Assembly (NCBI GenBank): GCA_037975125.1
Contig: CM075853.1
Span: forward strand, 56,074,091 to 56,138,090
DNA: 64,000 bases
DNA from: Latrodectus hesperus
Lineage: Eukaryota; Arthropoda; Arachnida; Araneae; Theridiidae
Direction of reading: 5' to 3'
Below, piece by piece: positions 41,851-53,999 of the stretch. Under the pieces are notes generated by a model that was not told the DNA's origin, searched no databases, and saw only the letters and a program-made list of their open reading frames with translations. The translations under genes were made by a program, and so were the position numbers. Every line of letters starts with the position of its first letter. Within the stretch, counting starts at the first letter, position 1.

Positions 41851-44800
41851 TTAATTTTTCTTTTATGTAAAAGATTTTACAAATCAAAACTTTTAAAACA
41901 GTTCTTTTGTTAAATATTAAATGTACTTGAATATTTTTCTACAAAATATACAAAACTTTAAGAAATTTCCTTAAATGTAAAGAATTTGAATAGATTTAAA
42001 AAACTATAATTCATGAACACGATAAAATTTTCATTACTTACTTCATGCACAAGAGAAAACAATTTTATTTGAAAAATCTTCATAACTAAGTTCAAAATTA
42101 GATCTCAGCAGGTCTCAAATGGTTCAATATGTTAATATACAGATTTACAAATTGAATTATTAAATGCAACTTAACTTAAACCCTTTCGAATTTAAATACG
42201 AGATGGGTATCCGGGGAATCAAACTAAATATATTATTTGGAGTATGCATAATTCATAAATCTTAGCTGGTTTGAATTAATTCTCTGGAGCATAAAAGTGA
42301 ATTTCATATTACTGAATCCGCATTTTCCTATAGAAGTTGTACACTTTGGTTTAATTAATAATATTTTAGGTAATTTTTCATTGTATATAATTTTAAAATT
42401 TAATAATATATTTTAATCATTAAAAATAAGTTTCTTTTAAGAAAATTTATTATTTTATATAAATTAAAAATTATTACTAGAATTGCTTTTTTATCATTAG
42501 ATGTCCATTTAGTGTTTAAAAATACCACTCATAACCCAACAGCATGCTTAATTGTTGTTAAAAATAATTTCATGTTGCATATGAATATTAGATATTACTT
42601 TAATTTCGCTTATTAATAATATCAATATTTTTAAGGAAGGATAAAAAAATGTTATAAACTTTTGATAGAGTTTACTTTAAAATACTTTCACATTAGATAT
42701 TGAAATAAATTAATAGAAGCATATTTTAATATAAAAATAAATATGATTTTTTTAAAAATTAACTATTAAATAAAAAATTAGGAAATTATTTTCACAATTA
42801 TATATATTTTATTGATTGACTAATAACCCATGACATAAACATTCAAAAATATTCTAATAAAGAATAATTAGTTTCATAATTTTATTTTCATGAATATTTT
42901 AAAATAATTTTTCTCATAAAGCTTTGGAACATTAATTAATTTTAATAAGAATAATTTTTATTTTCCTTTTCATATTCTACGGTAAATATTAAGATAATTT
43001 AAATGTGTTTCGTTATCAACCCTATTATAGTTTTCATAATTTTAAATGATTCATTTTATTCATAAAGTATATATGTATTACAAAATAAATGAATAACTAT
43101 GATGTTGACACAAACTAATTGAAATTAAATATTAATGAAGTACGTATCCATCTATTTAAATTATATAAATCTTAAATAATTCATAATTGCTGTAATCTTT
43201 AATTTTTACGAACATGAGATACTTTTTAAGGATGCTTTTAGAAATTAATAATTTTTTCTAATGTATACTTATTCCATGATAACAGAAAAAAAGACAATAA
43301 CTATTCCATTTTATAATTGCGAAGCATGCGCCTGCTTATACGGTGTTTCATCAAATGATTCCTAAATATTACCTAAATTTATGTTTTACTTAAACTTCAA
43401 TTTATTTGAAATGTGGCAATTTATGTTGTTTGTATAATAACTGAATATTTTACTGTTATTCTAAATAAATTTTTAACACCAATATTGATATTTAATCTGT
43501 ACTTTTAAAAATTCTAAAAAATGTAAAAAAGCAAAGAAGAAATTTTAAGCAATGTATAAGCTGTTATATAAAATTTAAATGCTTACAACTATATAAAAAT
43601 CATTACTATCTGTTAAAAGGAACTATAATTATAATTTTTGAAACATTTGTGATATTATTTTAGATGTTGGAAATAAATAAATTTTTTATTGAGTTACATA
43701 TACATACATGTATGTATGCATTTATATATGCATAAATTAGTCTTTATTTAATAAGCTTCAATCATATTATAGGAAAATAGGTGAAGTGAATATTTTCCTT
43801 AAATTGCATATCTTATTCGGAATTTCACTGGAGGTAGGTAACAGAATTATTGAAGTTCTCCCTAGAGCACCTCACGCAAAGTCCCTAATCTGGGTCTATG
43901 ATTACCCAATTTACTGCTCCACTGAGCCTTCATATTATTTCCAAACTAGTCTTGATTGTAAATCTACCTGATCCACGTATAGCATTTTTATTATTATCAA
44001 GTAATCTGGAATTATATATTATCTTGAAACTGCACAAGAACATTTCTTAATTGAAATATTTCACAGCTCAAATTTTGATTTAAGTTTGTACTACAGAAGA
44101 GAAGTATTTTTTGTCAAGCTAACAGATTCATTTTAGAATATGTACAAGTTTAATGACATAATTTTCCTTAAAATGTCTTATAATAGTATTTTTTATCATG
44201 AGAGTCAAGATCACGTTTCATTGTAATAATATAGATCAAATGTGGTTATGATGAGATTTAAAATGTTATATAACTTTTCTTTAATATCAAAAAATTACTA
44301 TATATTTTTCAAGTATTTTGTTTTAAATATTAGTAAAAATATGTATTCATATTATTGATAAACATACACAAAATATGATATCGCCAAAAGGATCTAAAGA
44401 ATAAAAGCCACTCCCCCACTCTCATTTCATTATTTAAAATAATTGTAGAGCGCTCATTTTTAAAATGATCAAAAATATTGTTAATAGAAAAACATGCGTC
44501 ATTATTCTTTTAGAATACCTAAAAACAATAATTTGTGAATTTCCCGCAATCAATAATAAATATTTGGGAAAAAATTTATTCATTGAGATATTACTTTTAA
44601 ATAAGTTATCGGAATTCATTGTCTAACTAAATTAATAAATTTAATCGAAATTTCGGTGTATTTCACAAATGAATTATTGACAAAAAAAATCAGGGGGGAA
44701 TAACAGACAACAAAATTTTCTTTCTTTACATAAATGGTATAATTTAATTAGTTTTCCATTTAATGATACATGAATGAGTGTGTATTGGATATTCAAGTTT

Positions 44801-45345
44801 TTAAGACACCTTTGGGCAATGCATTTCATGAAATTACTTGTTACATATAAAAAGTTCAAATTATTAAACTCCCTTAATTTTAATGATATTCAATTGAGTT
44901 TACAATGAATGCTTTTGCTTTTTAGAAAAATGTAATTATGAATAAATATTGATTTCTTGATATCGATATGTACCTGAAAAATAAAATCTTTATCTGCCTA
45001 ATATCAACTGCTATTCGGTATTCATTTTTCAGTTTTTCAAATAAAATAGAAGGAATTAAAGTTAAAAATTCGTAATGTAATTTATAAAGTTTATAAAAGC
45101 TATTCGTGGAAATGAAATGACATTTCACATGCCATATATATTATAATGTAAAAAGTAAACTCGATCATATTCACATTGATAGTAAAAACATGTGAGCTTT
45201 CAGGAAAGTATAGGGAAATTACAAACGACAGAAAAAATGTACTACAAGAAGTGATAATCGATCACTCAACAGACATTCCCTCGCCTTCTAATGAACTGAA
45301 GACACATCAGCCTTAAAGATAGATCAACCTAAAATTTTAATTGTG

Positions 45346-45420
45346 TGCTAGATAATGCTAGATATACAATTAAATGCTAGATAAAAAGATCATACTAGAT
45401 ATCTGGCTAGATCATGCTCG
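45346..45420 (+). repeat. GCTAGAT motif cluster
   Basis: GCTAGAT occurs four times and a variant ACTAGAT once within about 75 bp, unevenly spaced. Confidence 0.7.
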
Positions 45421-46139
45421 TTAAAAAAAGTCTAAAGATAGAATATTTCATGAAGCCTCTTCTTTTTTTTTTTTTTTGGCCTCTCCTTTTGAAAAATTGA
45501 ATCACATGCGTTTAATTTTGATACAGATATGTAGTGAAATCTATGAGAAATCATAGAGTTGTCCTTGAGCTCCTATTCTCAGAAACAATTTTCTATAAAG
45601 ATCAATAATGATTTTCCTTCCTTTAAATGTAAAAAGTAAATTTCTTTGAATAATAATCAAAACATTTTAAATATCTATTGCCTTAGAATAAATCTTATTT
45701 AGGAGATTGATAACCACTTCTAATCAAACTTCAAGCAAAATTGATGTTAGAAATATATGTTTGCACATATTTTTATTAGGGTTATAATATTATTTTCATT
45801 GATTTAATGAAATCTTGTTAGTTAAAACAGTTTATTTATATCCATATTTATTAAGAATTACAAAATACCATGTTCTTCAATAACTAATATCAATAGTCAA
45901 ATATTACATTTAACTAAAAGGAAGAACATAAATATTACATGCATTTGACAGCTTTGAAGGTAAATAATTTCTTTGTGATTCCTTACTTGGTTGAAGATGC
46001 AGAATTCTTTATAAAATATTTTATTGCAAAAAATTTTAACTTCTACCATGTTAAACTTTAGAGCCTGTTACGATAATTTGCAAATAATGTGTTACTTCTC
46101 TATATTATAGATTGAATATTACATTCAAACAATACCGGA

Positions 46140-47460
46140 TTCTTTGATAAACAATTTCTTGTGCTAGTAATAACGTGAGCAGCACATAACTACACTCTTT
46201 CCAGTCTTGCTAATTTTGCTTAGTGATGAGCAAAAATAAATTTCAAAACCATGATCCAAAATAGGTCTGATTGCAGATGTAATTTGCCCCTCATAATCTC
46301 TTCTTATAATGTATTTCAATTCGTCTTTCTTCATTTATGTACTAGACAGACTTTATGCTTGTTATTCTGAATATCAAGGTCCAATATGTAACTTAGGTAT
46401 TTAAGCTGTTTTTCATATGGTAGTAATTTGCCATCAATTGTAATTTGGGCTGATAATTGCTAATCTTTGTTTTGTTATGAAATGGTAGTATTAATTTAGA
46501 TATATAAAAATTCAATTTATGATTCTCAGCAAAACTGACCACAGAGAAGGAGTTATTTACCTCATATTCAATTTGAACAACATCAAAGCTAGTGTACCAT
46601 ATGACAATACCAACAACAAATATTTTAACCTCACATATTTTGCAGATAACCTTTTCAGTGCTCATAATCAATAAATAAAAAAAGGAAAGTGCTTAAGATT
46701 GAGCCTTGTGCAGGCACTAGGAAACTATTTATAATTCTTAGACAAATAGATCCCAAATGTGACTCTGATTTGTTTTATCTTTCATCAAATCATATACAAG
46801 AAAGAGCTTTGTCTTTTATTTTAATTGTATTGAATAGCTTAATGATTAATATCTTTCTCCCGACTCTGTCAAACACCTTAGTGATATCAAGGAAATTAAC
46901 AGTTGTATGGTGTAATGGTTTAAAATTCTAAATGCTTCAATCTCTCTGTCCAGAGTATAAAATTCATGCACGGTGGAATGTATCTTTATAAAATCATATT
47001 GTTCCATTGTAAATAAGTCGCTTAAACCAAGATGAAAAACTTGCCTCTCTAATATAAGTTTCTCTTTTAACATATAAGAAAGTTAGAGTGATGGGCCTGC
47101 ATCTTTCAATGAAACTGTCCTCTTCGTTAGGTTTCTTAATAGGAACAATCAGAGTACTTTTCCAGTACTCTGATTGTTTCTATTTCCCACAACTGGAAAC
47201 AATCATTGTACTTCTCTAGTACTCTGATTGTTCCCAATTGTTGGAAAGTCTTCCAAGATTAGCTAAATATTTCCAATTTGTTCTCCTCTTAGACCTGTCA
47301 TAAAGATCTGAAATTATCTGACCTTGGATATTATCGGGCGCAGAAGATTTAGTTAAATCAAGATTGCCAAAAATAAGGTTCAGTTCATTCGACGTAAAAT
47401 TATCTCTAAAATAGGGGTTCCCCGCATTGACTGCAGAATCCATCAGATATTTTCTTACTG
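46140..47460 (-). mobile_element. Decayed non-LTR retrotransposon, RT region
   Basis: The minus strand reads through the RT domain of a LINE in order, in shifting frames. From 47443: LTKSSAPDNIQGQIISDL, then STLIVPIKKPNEEDSF and RCRPITLT at about 47150-47070. Near 46890 the catalytic block reads NFLDITKVFDRVGRK, with the first Asp intact. At 46670-46390, FVVGIVIWYTS stands where YADDIALWYTS is expected, so the Asp pair is lost; AENHKL and SNYQPK follow. LKYLSYILDLDI and RPILDHGFEIY come later, down to about 46140. Frameshifts and stops are numerous. The order and motifs fit Jockey-like or related LINEs. Neither the endonuclease part nor a poly(A) tail was found. Confidence 0.75.
47143..47245. 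repeat. Quasi-palindrome and partial duplication inside the LINE relic
   Basis: GAACAATCAGAGTACT (about 47152-47167) is followed after TTTCC by its near-complement AGTACTCTGATTGTTTC. A further direct copy, AGTACTCTGATTGTTCCC, follows at 47218. The three copies interrupt the RT frame. Confidence 0.75.
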
Positions 47461-48473
47461 AAAGTTAATAAACATGTGAATATAAAACAAGTGAGACACG
47501 TTCTTGCAAAAATAAAATTTTCTTGATAACAACAGTCTCTATCACATCGCTATTTTAGCTTTAATCTACTTCTACTTTTTATTTAATCCTGACAACTATG
47601 GTGTGTTTAAATTTATAGAAATAATGAAACACCTATCGCACACACACACATATTGATTTAAAATTTAAAGTAGCAATTTATAAATATGATTTGGTTTAAA
47701 ATACTATCTAATCCTGATATGAACTTAAAATGCATCATATTTCATTTTATTGCTTGAAATAAAGATTAATATAATTTGGCAAAACTAAATATTTCTGCAA
47801 AATCGGAGAAGAATTCTTTTTTCATCTAATTTTATTTAAAATATCCCCTTGAAATTTTTCAGCAAAAGTAAAAGTAACAATCACATCTCATTTTACCTAA
47901 AAACAACTCTCTTTTGTGGAAATGAAAACATTATTACAAATTATTATTCCAAAAAATAATGTTTAGAATTCTCTTTTGATATCAGGAAATTGAAGAAGCT
48001 ATTTGTTCATAGATCAGGAATATAAAAATCTTGCATTTTTCACTTTACTCAAAGCAAAATAAGAGGGCAAATAAAGTTTTTCAGCTTTATGTGAAAATAT
48101 TTAATTAACTGCTTTATTTGCATAAGAGTTTATTTACACGTGTTACCAAAGAAAATATTTTTACATTAGAATTTATTTTCATACAATATTTAGCATAAAT
48201 AAAGTTTAAATAAGTACATTTAAATTAGTTTTAATAAAGCTTGAATAATATTGATTGTCTTTATCTCTCTCAATCTAGTACCCGCATAACGAAACTGGAA
48301 GAGTTAGATTTTATTGTGAATGGGGATTTTAATTGTTAAATGTGCTTTCCTTTTCCGCTAAAAGAATTTAAAAGTAGTATACCTTAAACATACTATAAAT
48401 ACAGACATATAACATATATTTGAGCTTAAATTTACTTATATTTTGTGTTCTTTTACTTACAGAATTATAAATT

Positions 48474-48623
<150 letters not shown>

Positions 48624-49842
48624 TCACAGAATTAAAAGTACATTTTTAATTTTATGTAGTATTTCAAAACATGATAACAATTTTTAACCATTAATGCTAA
48701 AATAAAATTGTTAGCAATTTTTATCTTAATTTACGCTTTTCTAAACGTTTTAGTTTAAAAAACATACGAAGAAATTTTTTAAAATCGATAGTGAATGTAA
48801 GGAAAATTGACAGAAATGATGATTTTTAATTACCTCAAATTTTGTTATTAGATTTGCCAAGCAGTAAATAAAACTATATTTATATTCAGAATATTACATC
48901 GTTTATTCTAGTTTACAGGAAAAAAATAAAATATATATGTGTGTAGATTAACTATTTAAATTACAATAATAAAATATTCAAAATATTTGTAATGTGATTA
49001 AATGAAGGCAAGAAACATTAAATGAGTCAAAAATGTTTATAATCTCTATCACAAGGGAAAAAAATTATAAATATTTTTTTAACTTAGAAAAAACTTATAG
49101 TTGAAGAGATGTATCACCAGAAATAAAGCTGAGTTGTTAAATAGCTATAGTTGTTGTTTTCTCACAGCAAATACAAGGGGTTTCAATTCACGTTTCCATC
49201 ATTTACTTTTGTAGATATTCTGAACCAATTGGTAAGACATTTATGATAGAAAAAGGACTATCACTGTAAGCTAATGAAATTAATGACAAAAAAATTGGTA
49301 ACCGTAATCCATATATATTAAAAAAGTTTGCTCCTTAATATGAAACACAAGAAACAAGCTACAAGATTATTATTGTTTAAAGATATTGAATTGCTTATGA
49401 GAATTAGATTTCTTATTGGTGAATAATGACATTAATGTATTTAAATAGTATATATGTCTAATAAAAGCATGTGACGGTAAATGCTATCACACTTATAAAT
49501 CATGGATATTTTTATTATGTTTAGAATTTTATTTTATGCTGTTATAATATTTATATTATTTCCTGAAATATGGTGAGGAAAAACAGAATTTTAATAACAT
49601 ATTTAAATGACTGTCATTGATGAATATTCACAAACGACTAAAGCAGCATAAATATCAGTGTGCAGTTACTTAAAGAAATAGACGAACGAATGACAAGATA
49701 TTACATGCTATTTTAAATTTTGCGTCTGCTTCATTTAAAAGAAGCAAATCAGTTTTACCAGTATTCAAAGTTATAGCACAAAAAGTTTCAATTTTATGGT
49801 ATTTACTTTATTTAAAATTCAGAATGACAGTTTGCAGGGCCG

Positions 49843-49976
<134 letters not shown>

Positions 49977-52690
49977 GCTAAATAGCTAATCTTATGTTAT
50001 TCGTACTAAATTTACAATGAATATTTAAAAATGTAATAATAAGTAATTAGCTATTTCAATTTTATTATTTTCAGTGGAACAAATATTTTTTGGTAAAAAA
50101 ATTAGTCAAAATATCTAAAAATATATACCAGAGTAAAACATATTCATTCTTTGATCTGTAGGTTCAACTAAGCAAAGATGTTAATATTCTCTTACTAGAT
50201 CTGACGCAGACAGAATGTGAATATAAACTATGCATTATTATTTGTTCTTCAATCTAAAGCAACGCTAAAAACGCATAATAATTGCTTTTCCACATATGTT
50301 GTAAATTTAAACACGTTTTTATAACGGTTAGATTGTGACAGTTAAAGTCAAACTTTGAATAATGGATAGCACGCAGAAATCCGGCATACTTCCCATTTTT
50401 CAAAAATTTGACTCTACCAGTAAGGTGAAAGATTCTGAATGGTGGTCTTCGTAATTTAGAATCAGAGACCAAGCAGAAAACAAAACAATATTTGACTTGT
50501 CATCACCAGAAGTATTATTTTCAATTGAAGAGCACTTCTTTCACGACTTACTAAACGTGCCCCAATTTTTTAGTGAATATGATAGAAATCCGGTTAAATC
50601 ACATTTCGACGTCACAACCTTCCGACAATGAAAAAGATGTCTTCAACAGTTCGGAAAACTATTGCTCAAAGTTAGACTGGCAAATTAATCTCATTGCAAA
50701 TATGTATCACAATATATAGTTTAAAGTAATATTACGTGCTGACATCGCAAGAAGTCCGTGCTATTAACATTTGTAGTTAAAATTATCTTGATTACTTAAA
50801 ATCAAAGGGAAACAGCATACACTGCCATAATAAAGTTCCTTTATTTCTGACCAATCTAATGTTATGCTGACTATGGAAATACCTTTTGTTGGCTTCCATC
50901 CAACTATAAGGGCCAAGAATGTGTGTAGACTATTAATTTCACATCATTTAATTAAAAGACAAGTGTCGTATGCAAAATTTCCTTTATGAATATTTTTTTT
51001 CGTATTCCATGTTTTTAAAGAGAAATTTTGAATGTGTATCATAGCATTGAGCTTATTTACACAGAGAAATGATTTCTTAACATGTACTATTTTTAACTCG
51101 ATAAGTTTTTCAAAAATGTTTGAAGTTAAAACAGTCTTCAAAAAGAAAGTATACTTGAATGTAAATCACAACAAACAATCTTTTCGCTGGAATGATATTT
51201 ATCCTTTATTCAGATCCGAATCCATTTACTTTCAGCCCGATCTAACTTTTTTGATGTCGGAAAGAAAATACAGATTTATCCCCCAGAGTTTTCATACATT
51301 ACCATATTCTCTTTATCTCTTATTTTACCTTTCAGTAAAATGACGTGAAAGATCACAGTTCCCGGATGTTAGAAGGATCTGAGACTCTTTGAATACCGAA
51401 ATCTTTCACTTCTCCGGAACTTGGACTTCTTTACTTGTCCTCCAAATTTTTCCTGTTCACTATCATCCCCCGGAGATATTTTGTGGATATAGCTCTCGTC
51501 GGCTATCGGATTTTTTTCCAAGGGGACTGCCACATATTGCGGTTTATGTTTCCTTTTTATCTTGAAAGTTTACAAACTGCATGTTTTTACATTACTTAGA
51601 TGTTTCAATATAGATAAATTTGTACACAGTTTCTATGAATAATCCCTTTTCAATAAGATTATTCTAAATTTATTCTACAAAGTAAAGTAAAAAAATTTAT
51701 TGAATAAAATTGTACATTTTTGTCAATTATTTCTATGACACTTCAACAAAGAGGAATCTAGAATTACTTTTATTTTTGCTATTTTAATGCCTCTATTTCA
51801 GAAAATATGTATAAATAAATGCGGTATTTTTCTTCTGGTTGTTTCATTTTGGGTAGGCAGGAATGCTTCTGCAATCAATTTCGTGCGAGAAACTTATTTG
51901 CATCTATAGTAATATTCAAGACAACTTTTATAAGTTGTGATTTTAAAGACTGATATTTTGAATTAATTGACTTATCATTTAATTTTTTTTTATTTTGAAA
52001 TTTAAATTTCAGTAAAAATTTAATTTAGTTTTCAATGAAAATAGTTGTTATTGGACAAAAAATTGATTAAAAATTGACTTAAAACTAATGCAATAGAATA
52101 TTATGTAAAACTATTCTAGTTTCGATAAAAGTTGAAAGAAAAATATTAGATTTCCAAAATGATTGTAAATTACATATAAATAATTACTATTTCAATATGT
52201 GTTAAAAATAAAATTTCAATTAGAAATTTTACTTCGGTGACAAATTTAAAATTATGATGAATCGTAGGAATTTAAGGTAAATAATCATTTTTGTGATAAT
52301 CAAAAATTCAGACTTTTGTGGTGGTTGTTAAATGTGAATCCAAGTTTTGTTTAAATTATAAAGAATATTGCGTTTATCTTTAAAACCCAGCAAATAATTC
52401 AGTTTTTTCCTAGCCGAGTATGATGAATTTACACAATAGTGACAGATTTCTTTGAATTACAATTTCTTCAATAGGAATTTGACTTCCGCAACTAACAAAA
52501 TACTCCAATAAACATTTTGAAGCAATTAAGATACTCTTCAATAAAGTCCCAAAAATCACTTCGTAACTCACAATCATCCCTATAAAAAGTTTCTGGAACC
52601 GTAACAAACATGATTAAATTTCCTAATTTTAATTAATAAATTTGTACATCATGTGACTTGTTTTTGATCTGAATGAATAAAGGATTATCT

Positions 52691-52993
52691 TGTGGTGAAC
52701 GAATGTGCAGTATTCGATTCGCACTACAGAGCCGCATGTGCGTGACTCTCCTTCTAGAACGAACTTTTCTTTCCGCACATGATTCCTGTGCTTATTATAA
52801 TTTTATGTAAATATTTATTGTCACCAACCAATCAGAAGATATTTTTACCTGTATATATAGCCTGTTGGTTTTCACTCGCCAGACAGGCAGAGTGAGATGG
52901 CAAGTGTGTTGCTTGTCTGATTTTAAGTCGCAATAAAAGCCTATTGATTTTAATTATCCTGTATTTACTTGAGCACGCTAGTTATTCACTTCA
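52691..52993 (+). repeat. 5' LTR
   Basis: A 303-bp repeat starting TGTGGTGAAC and ending TTCACTTCA. It carries a TATA box-like run (52852-52859) and an AATAAA (52932-52937), so U3, R and U5 functions can all be placed. Confidence 0.97.
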
Positions 52994-52994
52994 A

Positions 52995-53011
52995 TGGTGA
53001 CCCGGACGTGG
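52995..53011 (+). other. Primer binding site, tRNA-Trp type
   Basis: TGGTGACCCGGACGTGG lies one base after the 5' LTR. The 3' end of animal tRNA-Trp plus CCA would pair with TGGTGACCCCGACGTG, so the fit is 15 of 16. CsRn1-clade elements are known to use tRNA-Trp. Confidence 0.75.
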
Positions 53012-53186
53012 AAAAATGACGCACAGGTGAAAATCTTATTTCAATATACCTTTTTGTACGAATTGTTTCGTTAAAATTTCTTTTCGGTTGACTACCACTA
53101 TTTTCTTATTCGTAACTTGTATAAGTATTTTTCATATTACTTAGTTTTTCTACTTCTTACATTGCTATTACTTGTTTTGTTACATT

Positions 53187-53999
53187 ATGACTGCTCAGGA
53201 AAAGTCAGCAATTTCTGTTACGGATGGAAATTTTCCGCAGCCGGAACTTTCCCGTATCGCTTTTCGTCCACCGCCATTTTGGAAACAAAATCCGGAGTTG
53301 TGGTTTTGTCAACTGGAATCTTCATTTACCATATCTGGTATTACAGCTAATGTCACTAAATTTCTAAGTGTTGTTTCTGCTTTAGACTCAGACGTTCTCC
53401 AATGTGTGGCGGACATAATTAAAACCCCACCTTCAGAGCAATCTTATGCTATTCTTAAAAAACGTATTATTGACCATTTTGCGGAGACTGAAACAGCTCG
53501 TTTAAGATCATTGTTTCAAGACATTTCCTTAGGAGACAAACGACCTTCCCAATTGCTACACGAAATGCAAAATCTTGCATCCGGTCAAATGACTGACGAA
53601 GGCATTCGCGCCTTATGGTTACAACGTTTGCCCGTGCATATGCAACAGATACTTTCTGTAAGTCTAGAAAACTTAGACGGTCTCGCGAAAATCGCGGATA
53701 AAATTTCCGAAGTTTCAGGTCTTGCCGCCATTAATGCTGTCTCTCCAAATACCGCATGCAGCAGTAGTGACTGTGAAAATTCCATTAGTGTTTTAACTAA
53801 GCAAGTTGCAGCCCTCACGCTTTCTGTTAACAAGCTGACACGCCAGCGCAACGTTAGTAAGAATAGGTACAATCGTCGTCGGTCTCATTCTAGACATCGT
53901 TCTCCCTCGAATGAAGCCAGGAAAATTTGTTGGTACCATAGGCGGTTCAAAGCTCTTGCAGGTAAATGCAAAAAACCTTGCTCTTATCAGGAAAACTAG
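53187..53999 (+). CDS. gag: Gag polyprotein of the CsRn1-like element
   Basis: A 270-residue Gag. I chose the Met at 53187 (MTAQEKSAI); an in-frame Met five codons upstream (53172) is the alternative. After a short head comes the capsid: [17 protein letters not shown] with the Trp typical of gypsy capsids, then [16 protein letters not shown] and [14 protein letters not shown]. The C-terminal part is basic ([11 protein letters not shown]), suiting nucleic acid binding. It ends in a finger of the form C-x2-H-x9-C-x3-C (CWYH...GKCKKPC), the CHCC type of CsRn1-clade Gag, in place of the usual CCHC knuckle. It overlaps pol by 34 bp; pol lies in the -1 frame. The structural protein would assemble virus-like particles in the cytoplasm. 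The frame is unbroken. Confidence 0.92.
   Translation: MTAQEKSAISVTDGNFPQPELSRIAFRPPPFWKQNPELWFCQLESSFTISGITANVTKFLSVVSALDSDVLQCVADIIKTPPSEQSYAILKKRIIDHFAETETARLRSLFQDISLGDKRPSQLLHEMQNLASGQMTDEGIRALWLQRLPVHMQQILSVSLENLDGLAKIADKISEVSGLAAINAVSPNTACSSSDCENSISVLTKQVAALTLSVNKLTRQRNVSKNRYNRRRSHSRHRSPSNEARKICWYHRRFKALAGKCKKPCSYQEN
53966..53999 (+). promoter_or_regulatory. gag-pol overlap, probable -1 frameshift region
   Basis: The 34-bp overlap holds a run of six A at 53970-53975, read in gag as AAA AAA, and a GGAAAAC just before the gag stop. Neither is a textbook X-XXY-YYZ heptamer in the gag frame, so the exact slip site is uncertain. Confidence 0.5.

Noticed and set aside
43786..43971. 61-codon frame in a slightly GC-richer patch
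   Set aside because: No recognised motif, no splice context and an ordinary length; too weak to call.
53117..53350. Hydrophobic 77-codon frame ahead of gag
   Set aside because: It overlaps gag in another frame and its hydrophobic start is T-rich leader sequence; no motif.
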